A DNA stretch of 64,000 nucleotides. Source: an uncultured Oscillospiraceae bacterium (GTDB taxonomy: Bacteria; Bacillota; Clostridia; Oscillospirales; Oscillospiraceae). Shown piece by piece: positions 20,108 to 28,899 of this stretch (position 1 is its first letter; the number at the start of each line of letters is the position of its first letter). The translations under genes and the position numbers were made by a program. The DNA is taken from the NCBI GenBank assembly GCA_949841355.1, contig CATKZP010000003.1, positions 1-64,000 of the forward strand, read 5' to 3'. The notes under the pieces were generated by a model. That model was not told the origin of the DNA. It did not search any database and worked only from the letters and a program-made list of their open reading frames with translations.

Positions 20108-20598
20108 TGGGGGCGGCGCGCAGCTGGCTACTGGGGGTGACGGCGGCCGCCCTGGTGGTGGCGCTGGCGGAGACCCTGGCGCCGGAGGGAAACGTAAAAA
20201 AGGTGTGCCGCCTGGCGGGCGGGCTGGCCCTGCTGCTGGCGGTGCTGAAGCCGGCTGTCACAGCGCTGAACGGGGTCCCCTTTCTCCAGGGGGCGGGCGG
20301 CTGGCGCAGCCAGGTGCAGAGCTGTGAGCGGCAGCTGGAAGAGGAGAACGGCCGCTTTTATCTGGCTATCATAGAGCGGGAGACCGCCGCATATGTTATG
20401 GACAAGGCGAAGCAATTCGGCTTTGAATGTGCGGTGGAGGTGACCTGCGGCTATGATGAGCAGGGCGTACCCTGCCCCTGGGAGGTCGCCGCCCGGGGGA
20501 GCTGGACGCAGGAGCAGCGCGCCCAATTGGAGCGGCTGCTGGAGGAGGAGCTGGGCGTGCCCGCCCAGCGGCAGCATTACGAGGAGACACAGCCATGA
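20104..20598 (+). CDS. spoIIIAF: Stage III sporulation protein AF
   Basis: About 164 residues, starting at the ATG that overlaps the spoIIIAE stop (a second ATG follows directly). Two N-terminal hydrophobic helices (SWLLGVTAAALVVALAETL and VCRLAGGLALLLAVL) are followed by a soluble part with a ring-building-motif-like fold, including the GFECAVEVTC strand. It is a ring component of the channel on the mother-cell membrane. Confidence 0.88.
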   Translation: MMGAARSWLLGVTAAALVVALAETLAPEGNVKKVCRLAGGLALLLAVLKPAVTALNGVPFLQGAGGWRSQVQSCERQLEEENGRFYLAIIERETAAYVMDKAKQFGFECAVEVTCGYDEQGVPCPWEVAARGSWTQEQRAQLERLLEEELGVPAQRQHYEETQP

Positions 20599-21125
20599 GC
20601 TTGCAATGGAAAAAGCCGGAGGCGGAGAAAATCTGGAAGGCGCTGGAGCGGTACAAGTACGTGCTTTTGCTGCTGGCGGCGGGGGCGGCGCTGCTGCTCT
20701 GGCCCACGGGGGAGGGGGCGGAGCCGCCCAAAGCCGCCGCCTCCGGCCAGCAGGAGGACTTCGACCTGGCAGCGCTGGAGGAGAAGCTCTCCCGCACGCT
20801 GTCCCAGGTGGAGGGGGCGGGGAAGGTGACGGTGACCCTCACCGTCAAAAGCGGCATGGAGCAGGTGCCCGTCACCGACCGGTCCACCTCCTCCGGGGAG
20901 CGGGAGAACCGCGTGGAGGAAAAAACGGTGGTGGTGAACACCGGCTCGGGCCAGGAGGCGGTGGTGCGCCTTCAGCGCTCCCCGGTGTTTCAGGGGGCGC
21001 TGGTGGTGTGCGAGGGAGCCGGCCAGGCGGAGGTGCGGCTGGCGATGACCCAGGCGGTATCGGCGCTCACCGGGCTGGGGGCGGACCGGATCACGGTGTG
21101 TAAAGGAAGCGCTGGACCGTGGTGA
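20595..21125 (+). CDS. spoIIIAG: Stage III sporulation protein AG
   Basis: A 176-residue single-pass membrane protein that forms the large mother-cell ring of the channel. The membrane helix is YVLLLLAAGAALLLWP; the outside part contains LSRTLSQVEGAGKVTVTLTV and a C-terminal QAVSALTGLGADRITV ring-building motif. Its ATG overlaps the spoIIIAF stop by four bases. A parS site lies between this gene and spoIIIAH. Confidence 0.92.
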   Translation: MSLQWKKPEAEKIWKALERYKYVLLLLAAGAALLLWPTGEGAEPPKAAASGQQEDFDLAALEEKLSRTLSQVEGAGKVTVTLTVKSGMEQVPVTDRSTSSGERENRVEEKTVVVNTGSGQEAVVRLQRSPVFQGALVVCEGAGQAEVRLAMTQAVSALTGLGADRITVCKGSAGPW

Positions 21126-21160
21126 GCAGGCGAAGCGTGCCGGCAAGAGAACAAAACGAA

Positions 21161-21176
21161 TGTTTCACGTGAAACA
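21161..21176. other. parS: parS site (chromosome partition)
   Basis: The 16-bp sequence TGTTTCACGTGAAACA is a perfect palindrome and identical to the bacterial chromosomal parS consensus bound by ParB/Spo0J. It lies in the 75-base gap between spoIIIAG and spoIIIAH. parS sites cluster around the replication origin, so this supports an origin-proximal position. Confidence 0.92.
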
Positions 21177-21200
21177 AACTATGAACTGGAGGGCAGAGCA

Positions 21201-21815
21201 ATGAGTGTATGGAAACGCAACGCGGTCGTGGTGGCCATCGTGCTCTTTGTGGGGGCGGCGGTATACCTGAATTGGTCCTACGGCAGGGAGACGGCGGCCA
21301 GCGATGGGACGGACGGCCAGAACGGAAGCGGGAAGCTGCTGGGTCAGGCGGCCCTGGTCAACGGGAAAGAGGACGGCAGGCAGCAGGGGGAGGACGGCAA
21401 GACCGGCGCCCAGCCCTCCGCGGACCCCAGCGCCCAGCCCAGCGCGGCGGGGGAGCAGACGGGCTATTTCGCCTCCGCCCGGCTCAACCGCCAGCAGGCC
21501 CGGGACAGCGCGCTGGAGCTGCTCCAGCAGGCGGCAGCGGACGCGGGAGCCCAGCAGGACATCATTGACGAGGCCAACGCCTCCATCCAGACTATGGCGG
21601 CGTTTACCATGTCGGAGGCCAACGTGGAGAACCTGATTACCGCCAAGGGCTACGGCGACTGCGTGTGCTTCATCAACGACAACAGCGCCAGCGTGGTGGT
21701 GTCGTCCACGGAAAACGGCTTGAGCGAAAACGACGTGACCAAGATTATGGAGATCGTCAAGAAGGAGACCGGGCTGACGGCGGACAAAATCACGGTCATT
21801 GAGAACGAGCCGTAA
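21201..21815 (+). CDS. spoIIIAH: Stage III sporulation protein AH
   Basis: A 204-residue mother-cell membrane protein that pairs with SpoIIQ across the intermembrane space. It has an N-terminal anchor (AVVVAIVLFVGAAVYLNW), a low-complexity linker rich in Gln, Ala and Ser, and a C-terminal ring-building domain (ARDSALELLQQAAAD to GLTADKITVIEN) of the usual family form. GGAGGGC precedes the ATG. It is the last gene of the operon and the only one separated by more than 30 bases from its neighbour, the gap being occupied by parS. Confidence 0.93.
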   Translation: MSVWKRNAVVVAIVLFVGAAVYLNWSYGRETAASDGTDGQNGSGKLLGQAALVNGKEDGRQQGEDGKTGAQPSADPSAQPSAAGEQTGYFASARLNRQQARDSALELLQQAAADAGAQQDIIDEANASIQTMAAFTMSEANVENLITAKGYGDCVCFINDNSASVVVSSTENGLSENDVTKIMEIVKKETGLTADKITVIENEP

Positions 21816-21906
21816 TCAAGAAGCGCGGAGAAGCAGACAGCGAGGGAGGTTGGACCGGAGCGAGGGGAAAAGCCCAGCCGCCGCGCAGCGCACAAGAAAA
21901 TAAGCA

Positions 21907-21935
21907 TTGTAATTTGCGGGGCGGGGTGCTATAAT
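21907..21935 (+). promoter_or_regulatory. Sigma-A promoter of the asp23-like gene
   Basis: TTGTAA (21907-21912) and a perfect TATAAT (21930-21935), 17 bases apart, 34 bases before the gene. Confidence 0.7.
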
Positions 21936-21969
21936 AGTCTCAGCATACGATGAAGGAGCGTGAGGCTTT

Positions 21970-22338
21970 ATGGCCGACGGCAAGGAATATATCTCCCACG
22001 AGGGCGAGCTGGGCAGCGTGAGCATTTCAGAGGAGGTTCTGTCCGTCATCGCCGCCGCCGCCGCAGTGGACGTGGAGGGCGTGAGCTGCCTTGGCAACGG
22101 CGTGGGCCGGGACCTGGCCGATCCCGCCAACCGCAAGGCCCTGACCCGGGGCGTGCGCCTGTGGGTGGAGGACGAGCGGGTGAGCGTGGACCTGCCCGTT
22201 CTGGTGCGGTATGGCTACGTGGTCACTGAGGTGGCCCGGGCGGTGCAGGAGGCGGTGTTCAGCGCCGTGGAGAACACCAGCGGGCTGGAAGTGGCTCAGG
22301 TGAACGTCACGGTGGTGGGCGTGAGCTTCCAGAAGTAA
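21970..22338 (+). CDS. Asp23/Gls24 family envelope stress protein
   Basis: A 122-residue protein with the Asp23 domain over nearly its full length: GSVSISEEVLSVIAAAAAVDVEGV, then RVSVDLPVLVRYGYVVTEVARAVQEAV and a C-terminal VAQVNVTVVGVSF. Members bind the inner face of the membrane and respond to envelope stress or alkaline shock. In many Clostridia such a gene follows spoIIIAH, as here, and usually precedes nusB, which is absent. It has its own promoter and is followed by two hairpins. Confidence 0.92.
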   Translation: MADGKEYISHEGELGSVSISEEVLSVIAAAAAVDVEGVSCLGNGVGRDLADPANRKALTRGVRLWVEDERVSVDLPVLVRYGYVVTEVARAVQEAVFSAVENTSGLEVAQVNVTVVGVSFQK

Positions 22339-22412
22339 AGAGACGGTGAAAGAGAGCCGGGGCCTGCCCCTGGCTCTCAATTTGCCGGAAGGACCCGGCA
22401 GGAGAACGAGAA

Positions 22413-22455
22413 AACAGCCCCCGGCTTCCACTGGAAGCCGGGGGCTGTTCTTATT
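22413..22455. terminator. Bidirectional terminator
   Basis: A 17-bp perfect stem, 22413-22429 with 22433-22449, with a three-base loop between the convergent asp23-like and symporter genes. A second hairpin with a 7-bp GAGAGCC/GGCTCTC base stem lies at 22352-22378. Confidence 0.88.
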
Positions 22456-23815
22456 TCATCAGGCCCTGAATCAGAATGACCAGGATGAGCACGGGCAGCA
22501 CGAACTGGAAGTAGGGCTTCAGCGCCCGGGGCATTTTCAGCCCCTTGCCGGTGTTGGCCTCCTCCAAATACTTGTCGAAGCCCCAGCCCCATTTGGTGAC
22601 GCAGAAGAGCAGATACACCAGCGAACCCAGGGGGAGAAGCAGGTTGGAGACCAAAAAGTCCTCGATATCCAGCACCTGGCCAATGCCGCCGTTGGGCAGC
22701 ACGGCCTCGAAGTACCACAGATTATAGCCCAGCACACAGGGCAGGCTGGCGATGAGGACAAAGGCCCCGTTGATGAGCGCCGCCTTTTTCCGGCTCCAGC
22801 CGAAGTTGTCGATGCAGCCGGCTAGCAGGTTCTCAAACACGGCGATCACTGTGGAAAAGCTGGCGAAGGACATGAACAGGAAGAACAGCGACCCCCACAG
22901 CCGCCCCCCGGCCATGCCGGTGAACACCTTGGGCAGGGTGACGAAGATCAGGGGCGGCCCCGCGTTGGGCGTCACCCCGAAGGAGAAGCAGGCGGGGAAG
23001 ATAATCAGGCCGCTCATGATGGCCACGAAGGTGTCCAGGCCGCAGATGCGGGCGGCCTCGCCGGTCAGCGTATTGTCCCGGCTCATGTAGCTGCCGAAGA
23101 TCTCCATGGCGGCGATGCCCAGGCTCAGGGTGAAAAACGCCTGGTTCATGGCGGCGGTGATTACTTTGCCCAGACCCTGCTCCATCGCCCGGCCAAAGTC
23201 GGGCAGCAGGTAGAACTTGACCCCTTCCACCGCGCCGGGCAGGGTGAGGCTGTGGACGGCCAGCACCACGATGAGGCCCAAAAGGCCCAGCATCATCCAC
23301 TTGGTCACCCGCTCCAGCCCGCCCTGAAGGCCCAGGGAGCACACCAGAAAGCCCGCCAGCACCGTCACCGCCATCCACACCGTCATCTCGGCGGGGTTGG
23401 CGCGCATGGCGGAGAACACCCCGTCCACAGCCTCGTTTGACATACCGGAGAAGGCCCCCCCGGCGAACTTGAAGAAGTAGCCCAGCATCCAGCCGGACAC
23501 GGTGGTGTAGTACATCATCAGCAGGTAACACCCGATCAGGCAGAACCAGCCGTGTATGTGCCAGTTGGAACCCTCGGGCTCCAGCGCCTGATAGCCCTGC
23601 ACCGCGCTTTTGCGGCTGGCCCGGCCCACCGCCAGCTCCATGGTGAGCACGGGTATGCCCATAATCACCAGAAACAGCAGGTAGAACAGCACGAACACGC
23701 CGCCGCCGTTCTCCCCGGTGACATAGGGGAATTTCCACACGTTGCCGATGCCGATGGCGCATCCGGCGCTCACCAGCAGGAAGCCCAGCCGGGAGCGGAA
23801 ATTTTCTCGTTTCAT
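22451..23815 (-). CDS. Sodium-dependent transporter, NSS/SNF family
   Basis: A 454-residue polytopic membrane protein of the neurotransmitter:sodium symporter family, which brings in amino acids or similar small molecules with sodium. The family start is clear: FRSRLGFLLVSAGCAIGIGNVWKFPY then ENGGGVFVLFYLLFL. About eleven or twelve hydrophobic helices follow. ATG 23815 follows GGAGAGG, 35 bases after a near-perfect promoter; the longer frame to 23989 includes that promoter. The gene diverges from the amino-acid ABC operon, which suggests related nitrogen nutrition. The substrate cannot be read from the sequence. Confidence 0.93.
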   Translation of the reverse strand: MKRENFRSRLGFLLVSAGCAIGIGNVWKFPYVTGENGGGVFVLFYLLFLVIMGIPVLTMELAVGRASRKSAVQGYQALEPEGSNWHIHGWFCLIGCYLLMMYYTTVSGWMLGYFFKFAGGAFSGMSNEAVDGVFSAMRANPAEMTVWMAVTVLAGFLVCSLGLQGGLERVTKWMMLGLLGLIVVLAVHSLTLPGAVEGVKFYLLPDFGRAMEQGLGKVITAAMNQAFFTLSLGIAAMEIFGSYMSRDNTLTGEAARICGLDTFVAIMSGLIIFPACFSFGVTPNAGPPLIFVTLPKVFTGMAGGRLWGSLFFLFMSFASFSTVIAVFENLLAGCIDNFGWSRKKAALINGAFVLIASLPCVLGYNLWYFEAVLPNGGIGQVLDIEDFLVSNLLLPLGSLVYLLFCVTKWGWGFDKYLEEANTGKGLKMPRALKPYFQFVLPVLILVILIQGLMK

Positions 23816-23849
23816 TTGTCCTCTCCTGTCCTCTCTCAAAAGTGGCAAC

Positions 23850-23878
23850 ATTATATCGAAAACCGGGGCAAATGTCAA
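23850..23878 (-). promoter_or_regulatory. Consensus sigma-A promoter of the symporter gene
   Basis: On the minus strand TTGACA (23873-23878) and TATAAT (23850-23855) are exactly consensus, with a 17-base spacer. Confidence 0.85.
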
Positions 23879-24055
23879 CGCATGATCGCGGCCGCCGCCC
23901 GGGGGGCGCGGGGAGGGGCGCTTGACAGGCGTGATATAATATCCTGACCTGTAAATGCCCGGCGGGCATTCGACAGGGGCATTTGCCATGTTCAGCGGTC
24001 CGGCTTATCATCGCGCCGTGCCGCCGAAGCGTTTGGACGAAAGGAGTGACGGCCC

Positions 24056-24748
24056 GTGCTTGAGCGGCTGTATGAGAGCGTTCCGCTGCTGGAAATTCTG
24101 GTGGACTCGTTCCCCAAAATACTGATTCCCGGGCTGACGGTGACCATTCCGCTGACGGCCATCGCCTTTTCCCTGGCCATGGTCATCGCCGTGGCGGCGG
24201 CCATGATCCAGTTTGCCCGGGTGCCGGCGGCGGCCCAGCTGTGCCGGTTCTACATTTGGATCTTTCGGGGCACGCCGCTGCTGGTGCAGCTGTTTGTGGT
24301 GTTTTTCGGCCTTCCCAAGGTGGGGGTGCGCATCGAGCCATTCCCCGCGGCGGTGCTCGTGTTTTCCCTCAACGAGGGGGCCTACTGCGCGGAGACCGTC
24401 CGGGCGGCGCTGGAGGCGGTGCCCGCCGGACAGCTGGAGGCCGGGCGCTGCGCGGGGCTGAGCTACCTCCAGACTATGCGCCGCATTGTGCTGCCCCAGG
24501 CCATGCGCACCGCGTTCCCGCCCCTGTCCAACTCGCTGATCGCCATGGTGAAGGACACCTCCCTGGCCGCCAACATCACGGTGGTGGAGATGTTCCGGGC
24601 CACCGAGCAGATCGACGCCCGGGTCTATCAGCCGCTGGCGCTTTACATAGAGGTGGGGCTGGTGTATCTGCTGTTTTCCACCGTGCTCACCTGGCTTCAG
24701 CACATCGGGGAGCGGAAGCTGAGCGCCTACGAATACCGGGAGGGCTGA
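24056..24748 (+). CDS. Amino-acid ABC transporter permease (HisM/GlnP type)
   Basis: A 230-residue membrane protein with the MetI-like domain of polar amino-acid importers. The N-terminal ILIPGLTVTIPLTAIAFSLA, the RGTPLLVQLFVVFFGLP segment and the EAA loop EAGRCAGLSYLQTMRRIVLPQA are diagnostic. The start is GTG behind AAAGGAGTG. It is followed ten bases later by the ATPase gene, with the binding protein two genes further on. The ligand is probably a polar amino acid or cystine, not determinable here. Confidence 0.93.
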   Translation: MLERLYESVPLLEILVDSFPKILIPGLTVTIPLTAIAFSLAMVIAVAAAMIQFARVPAAAQLCRFYIWIFRGTPLLVQLFVVFFGLPKVGVRIEPFPAAVLVFSLNEGAYCAETVRAALEAVPAGQLEAGRCAGLSYLQTMRRIVLPQAMRTAFPPLSNSLIAMVKDTSLAANITVVEMFRATEQIDARVYQPLALYIEVGLVYLLFSTVLTWLQHIGERKLSAYEYREG

Positions 24749-24757
24749 GGAGTGTTA

Positions 24758-25504
<747 letters not shown>

Positions 25505-25507
25505 CGT

Positions 25508-26461
25508 ATGATGGAAAAAGTCAAAAAAACCGGCCGGGGCTGGAAAATTGCGGTGATCGTTCTGGCGGCGGTTTTCGTGCTGGCCGCAGCGGTGCTGGCC
25601 TTTGCGGGCAATTATTTGTTCCGCTTCGCCCTGGACCCCCAGGGGGGCGGTATGCTCAGCGCCGAGGACCTGGACAACCTGGAGCTGGAGGGGAAGTACG
25701 CCTGGTTCGCCGGACAAGCCGGGGACCGCTGGCTCACCAGCCACGACGGGCTGAAGCTCCACGCCCTGTACCTGCCCCATGAGGGCAGCCACCAATACGC
25801 CGTGGTCTGCCACGGCTACGGCTCCATCCCCCAGTACGAGGGCGGGTTCGCCGCGAAATTTTACGAAATGGGGTACAGCGTCCTGGCCCCCGCCGCCCGG
25901 GCTCACGAGCGCAGCGAGGGCCGCTACGCCGGCATGGGCTGGCCGGAGCGGCGGGACATTGTGGCCTGGGTGGACGCCATCGTGGAGGAGGACCCCCAGG
26001 CGGAGGTGGTGTTGTTCGGCGTGTCCATGGGCGGGGCCACGGTGATGATGACCGCCGGGGAGGAGGATCTGTCCCCCAACGTGCGGTGCATCATTGAGGA
26101 CTGCGGCTACTCCTCCGTGTGGGACGAGTTCGCGGGGCAGCTGGAGGAGATGTTCGGCCTGCCCACCTTCCCGGTGCTGGACGCGGCCTCCCTGGTGACC
26201 CAGATCCGGGCGGGGTACGGATTTAAAGAGGCGTCGGCGGTGGAGCAGCTCAAGAAAACACAGCTGCCCATGCTCTTCATCCACGGGGAGGAGGACACCT
26301 TTGTGCCCTATTGGATGCTGGACGTGGTGTATAACGCCTGCGCCAGCCCGGACAAGGAGCGGCTGTCCGTCCCCGGTGCGGCCCACGGGGGAGCGGCAGG
26401 CACAGACCCGGAGCTGTACTGGGCCACGGTGGAGGCGTTTTTGGACAAATACATGGACTAG
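25508..26461 (+). CDS. Alpha/beta hydrolase with N-terminal membrane anchor
   Basis: A 317-residue protein with an uncleaved-looking N-terminal hydrophobic helix (IAVIVLAAVFVLAAAVLAFAG) and an alpha/beta hydrolase fold outside. The nucleophile elbow is LFGVSMGGATVMM (Ser at about 178), an oxyanion region follows the VVCHGYGS strand, a likely acid lies in FIHGEEDTFVPYWM and the His in GAAHGG. It lies three bases after the ATPase gene and 51 before the binding-protein gene, so it is within the importer operon. It might be a peptidase or esterase that prepares substrates at the cell surface, but this is only a guess from context. Confidence 0.85.
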   Translation: MMEKVKKTGRGWKIAVIVLAAVFVLAAAVLAFAGNYLFRFALDPQGGGMLSAEDLDNLELEGKYAWFAGQAGDRWLTSHDGLKLHALYLPHEGSHQYAVVCHGYGSIPQYEGGFAAKFYEMGYSVLAPAARAHERSEGRYAGMGWPERRDIVAWVDAIVEEDPQAEVVLFGVSMGGATVMMTAGEEDLSPNVRCIIEDCGYSSVWDEFAGQLEEMFGLPTFPVLDAASLVTQIRAGYGFKEASAVEQLKKTQLPMLFIHGEEDTFVPYWMLDVVYNACASPDKERLSVPGAAHGGAAGTDPELYWATVEAFLDKYMD

Positions 26462-26512
26462 GAGGTTGCTGGCGCAGCTTCTAGGATTACTGCACGAAGG
26501 AGCGATGAAAAC

Positions 26513-27331
26513 ATGAATGGGAAACGGTTTGCGGCGGCGCTTGCCGCGCTGGCGCTGTGTCTGGCCTCTCTGGCGGGCTGCGCCCAGGAGAAGCCCCAAG
26601 TGACTGACATGGGGGGCGATCTGCTGGCCGCCATCCAGGCCAAGGGGGAGATGGTGGTGGCCATGGAGGGTACCTGGGCCCCCTGGACCTACCACGATGA
26701 GGGCGATGCGCTGGTGGGCTACGACGTGGAGGTGGCCCAGGCCATCGGAGAAAAGCTGGGGGTGGATGTGAGCTTTGTGGAGGGCGAGTGGTCGGGCCTG
26801 CTGGCCGGGCTGGACTCCGGGCGGTACGACATCATGGTCAACGGGGTGGACGTGGACGAGGAACGGCAGAAAAAGTACGATTTTTCCACGCCCTACGCCT
26901 ATAACCGCACGGTGGTCATCGTCCGCGCGGACGACGATTCCATCCAGGCCATGGAGGACCTGGCGGGGAAAAAGACCGCCAACACCCTGAACAGCACCTA
27001 CGCCGCCGTGGGGGAGGCCTACGGCGCCCAGGTCACCGGGGTGGACGACTTCATCCAGACCATTGAGCTGCTGGTCTCGGGCCGCATCGACGCTACGCTG
27101 AACGCCGAGGTGAGCTATTACGATTACCTGAACGCCCACCCGGAGGCCCAGGTGAAGATCGCCTGCGTGGACTCCCAGACCACTCAGGTGGCAATCCCCA
27201 TGCGCAAGGGTGAGGAGACCGCCGCCCTGCACCAGGCCATTGACGAGGCCCTGTCGGAGCTGGCCCAGGAGGGCACGCTGTCGGAGCTGTCCGTCAAATA
27301 CTTCGGTACGGACATATCCCAGAACGAGTGA
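26513..27331 (+). CDS. Amino-acid ABC transporter substrate-binding lipoprotein
   Basis: A 272-residue lipoprotein with signal peptide and lipobox LAGC (Cys at about 23). The mature part is a type-3 periplasmic binding fold: MVVAMEGTWAPWTYHDE, then VGYDVEVAQAIGEKLG and the GRYDIMVNGVDVDEERQKKYDF region. It captures the amino acid for the permease and ATPase encoded just upstream. GAAGGAG precedes the start by ten bases; an out-of-frame ATG with only three codons at 26504 overlaps it. The operon is ended by a strong terminator at 27572, after a repeat element. Confidence 0.93.
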   Translation: MNGKRFAAALAALALCLASLAGCAQEKPQVTDMGGDLLAAIQAKGEMVVAMEGTWAPWTYHDEGDALVGYDVEVAQAIGEKLGVDVSFVEGEWSGLLAGLDSGRYDIMVNGVDVDEERQKKYDFSTPYAYNRTVVIVRADDDSIQAMEDLAGKKTANTLNSTYAAVGEAYGAQVTGVDDFIQTIELLVSGRIDATLNAEVSYYDYLNAHPEAQVKIACVDSQTTQVAIPMRKGEETAALHQAIDEALSELAQEGTLSELSVKYFGTDISQNE

Positions 27332-27367
27332 GGTCCGGGAAGCGCCCGAATGTGAAAAACGAGCCTA

Positions 27368-27529
27368 AGAAGCTGTACCAATCGCCTCAGCACCCAGCTT
27401 TACGGCCCAAATTGCCGCTGGCTGCGTTGAAAAATCTTGAAATACACAAAGTATTCCCGCGATTTTTCGCCTTGCCACCGGTAATTTTGGCTCGCGAATC
27501 TGAATACTTCGGCCATTAGTACAGCTTCT
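27368..27529. mobile_element. MITE-like palindromic repeat
   Basis: A 162-base unit has 15-base terminal inverted repeats with one mismatch, AGAAGCTGTACCAAT (27368-27382) and ATTAGTACAGCTTCT (27515-27529). Inside is a long imperfect palindrome centred near 27446: AAATTGCCG and GAAAAATC blocks on the left match AAATTACCG and GAAAAATC blocks read on the opposite strand on the right. It contains no gene and is AT-richer than its surroundings. Form and size suggest a non-autonomous element or a REP/MITE family, but only one copy is in the window, so copy number is unknown. Confidence 0.55.
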
Positions 27530-27571
27530 AAGCGGCGGCTGCTCTGCGGTGCGTTTTCCTATGTAATATGT

Positions 27572-27609
27572 AAAGCGTCCCCCGTCAGTGTGACGGGGGA
27601 CGCTTTTTT
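27572..27609 (+). terminator. Terminator of the amino-acid transport operon
   Basis: A 16-bp perfect stem, 27572-27587 with 27591-27606, with a GTG loop, ending in TTTTTT. Confidence 0.92.
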
Positions 27610-27700
27610 GATCTGGGCAGCACCGGCGCGGGAGCCTCCTTTGGCCCCCGCTTTCGTGCGCCGCAATGGGCGATACCAGAATTTACATGAGAGAAGTTTG

Positions 27701-27766
27701 CCCAAAAAGGTAAAGCGACGGCTTTTTGGGGACGAATTGAATAATTGTAGGGGCAGCGGCCTGGGC
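27701..27766. repeat. Inverted repeats before the C39-like gene
   Basis: CCCAAAAAG (27701-27709) pairs with CTTTTTGGG (27722-27730), and a GGGGC-GGCC/GGCC-CCCC hairpin lies at 27751-27773. Short GGGGC hairpins preceded by TTGTA are common intergenic repeats in Clostridia. The remainder of the interval 27610-27805 shows no gene. Confidence 0.35.
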
Positions 27767-27805
27767 CGCCCCATCACACGCACAACAGAAAGGAAGGTTT
27801 TCACC

Positions 27806-28813
27806 ATGATGAAACGATTTGCCGCCCCTGCGGCGGCGCTTTGCTTGGCGCTGTGCGCGCTCACTGTCACCGCCAGCGCGGCCGCCTGTTTCCCGCAGTA
27901 CAGCGGCGGCAGCGCCTCCATCGCCGCCGCGCTGAACGAACTGGGCGCCGATCCGTCGTACGCCAACCGGGCGAAGATCGCCGCGGCCAACGGCATCACC
28001 GGCTACCGCGGGACCGCCGGTCAGAATACCCAGATGCTGGCCCTGCTGCGGCAGGGAGCCCTCATCGACCCCTCCGCCCCGGCCCAGAGCGATCTGTTTT
28101 TCCCCGCCTATACCGGCGCATCCCCCTCCATCGCGGCGGCGCTGGACGCCGTGGGAGCCCAATCCGGCTATTCGTACCGGACTCAAATTGCCGCCGCCAA
28201 CGGGATGGCGGGCTATTCCGGCTCGGCGTCCCAAAACACAGCCCTGCTCCAGCTGCTGCGGCAGGGCAGGCTGCTCCGGCCGGACGTCGCCGCCGCCCCC
28301 ACCCCCGCTCCCTCCGGCGGGCTGACCGCCAACCTGGACCGGGTGGCCTTCATCCGGCAGGACAGAAACACGTGCAAGGCCACTGCGGCGGCTATGGCGG
28401 TAAATACCATCTTGGGGAAAAACCGCTATGCCACCGCGGACATGATCCACAGCGGCGTGCTGTGCCGGAGCCTGGAGGGGGAGGTATACGTGGGCTCCGA
28501 TGGGAACGCCTATCGGACTACCTACAAGACGGACGGCTACGTGGGCAGTCTGGGAGAGCTGAAGGCGGCTGTGGACGCCGCTTTGGACAGGGGCCTGCCC
28601 ATCGTGACCGCTGTGCACTCCGCAGGCAGTCCCCACCACTGGATTGTGGTGGTGGGCCGGGACGGACGCGGCTATCTGGCGGTGGACCCGGCCAGAAAGG
28701 GGACGGGCTCCATGGCCAGCCAGGCCAGGAGCATGGCCTCCATGGGCTATTCCTTTGGCCTGGCCGACTACGCCCAGCCCCACTACGGCTATATCACCTT
28801 CCGGCAGCGCTGA
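27806..28813 (+). CDS. Secreted C39-like cysteine peptidase with duplicated N-terminal repeats
   Basis: A 335-residue exported protein. The signal peptide ends TASA. Two copies of a repeat of about 55 residues follow (GSASIAAALNELGADPSY... and SPSIAAALDAVGAQSGY..., each with KIAAANGITGYRG- or QIAAANGMAGYSG-type endings); similar repeats occur in clostridial cell-wall hydrolases and probably bind the wall. The C-terminal part resembles the C39-like peptidase fold, with a possible catalytic Cys in RNTCKATAAAMAVN and a His/Asp pair in SPHHWIVVVG and YLAVDPA. AAGGAAGG precedes the ATG. Its substrate is unknown; a peptidoglycan or toxin-processing role is possible. Confidence 0.7.
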   Translation: MMKRFAAPAAALCLALCALTVTASAAACFPQYSGGSASIAAALNELGADPSYANRAKIAAANGITGYRGTAGQNTQMLALLRQGALIDPSAPAQSDLFFPAYTGASPSIAAALDAVGAQSGYSYRTQIAAANGMAGYSGSASQNTALLQLLRQGRLLRPDVAAAPTPAPSGGLTANLDRVAFIRQDRNTCKATAAAMAVNTILGKNRYATADMIHSGVLCRSLEGEVYVGSDGNAYRTTYKTDGYVGSLGELKAAVDAALDRGLPIVTAVHSAGSPHHWIVVVGRDGRGYLAVDPARKGTGSMASQARSMASMGYSFGLADYAQPHYGYITFRQR

Positions 28814-28870
28814 CCTGGTCCCGCTTATACATCCCCAAGGCGGACACGCTGCATATTTTGCCGATTTATC

Positions 28871-28899
28871 TTGACAATCATGAATGAATATGCAATAAT
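28871..28899 (+). promoter_or_regulatory. Candidate sigma-A promoter of the C69 peptidase gene
   Basis: TTGACA (28871-28876) and AATAAT (28894-28899) with a 17-base spacer. It leaves an untranslated leader of about 250 bases. Confidence 0.6.

Noticed and set aside
16788-20598. Several long antisense and alternative frames across spoIIIA
   Set aside because: They are Arg/Gly/Pro/Ala-rich shadows of very GC-rich genes; the spoIIIA frames have correct lengths, membrane helices and overlaps.
23922-23940. TTGACA close to TATAAT on the plus strand before the ABC permease gene
   Set aside because: The spacer is only seven bases, so they cannot form one sigma-A promoter; the operon promoter remains unplaced.
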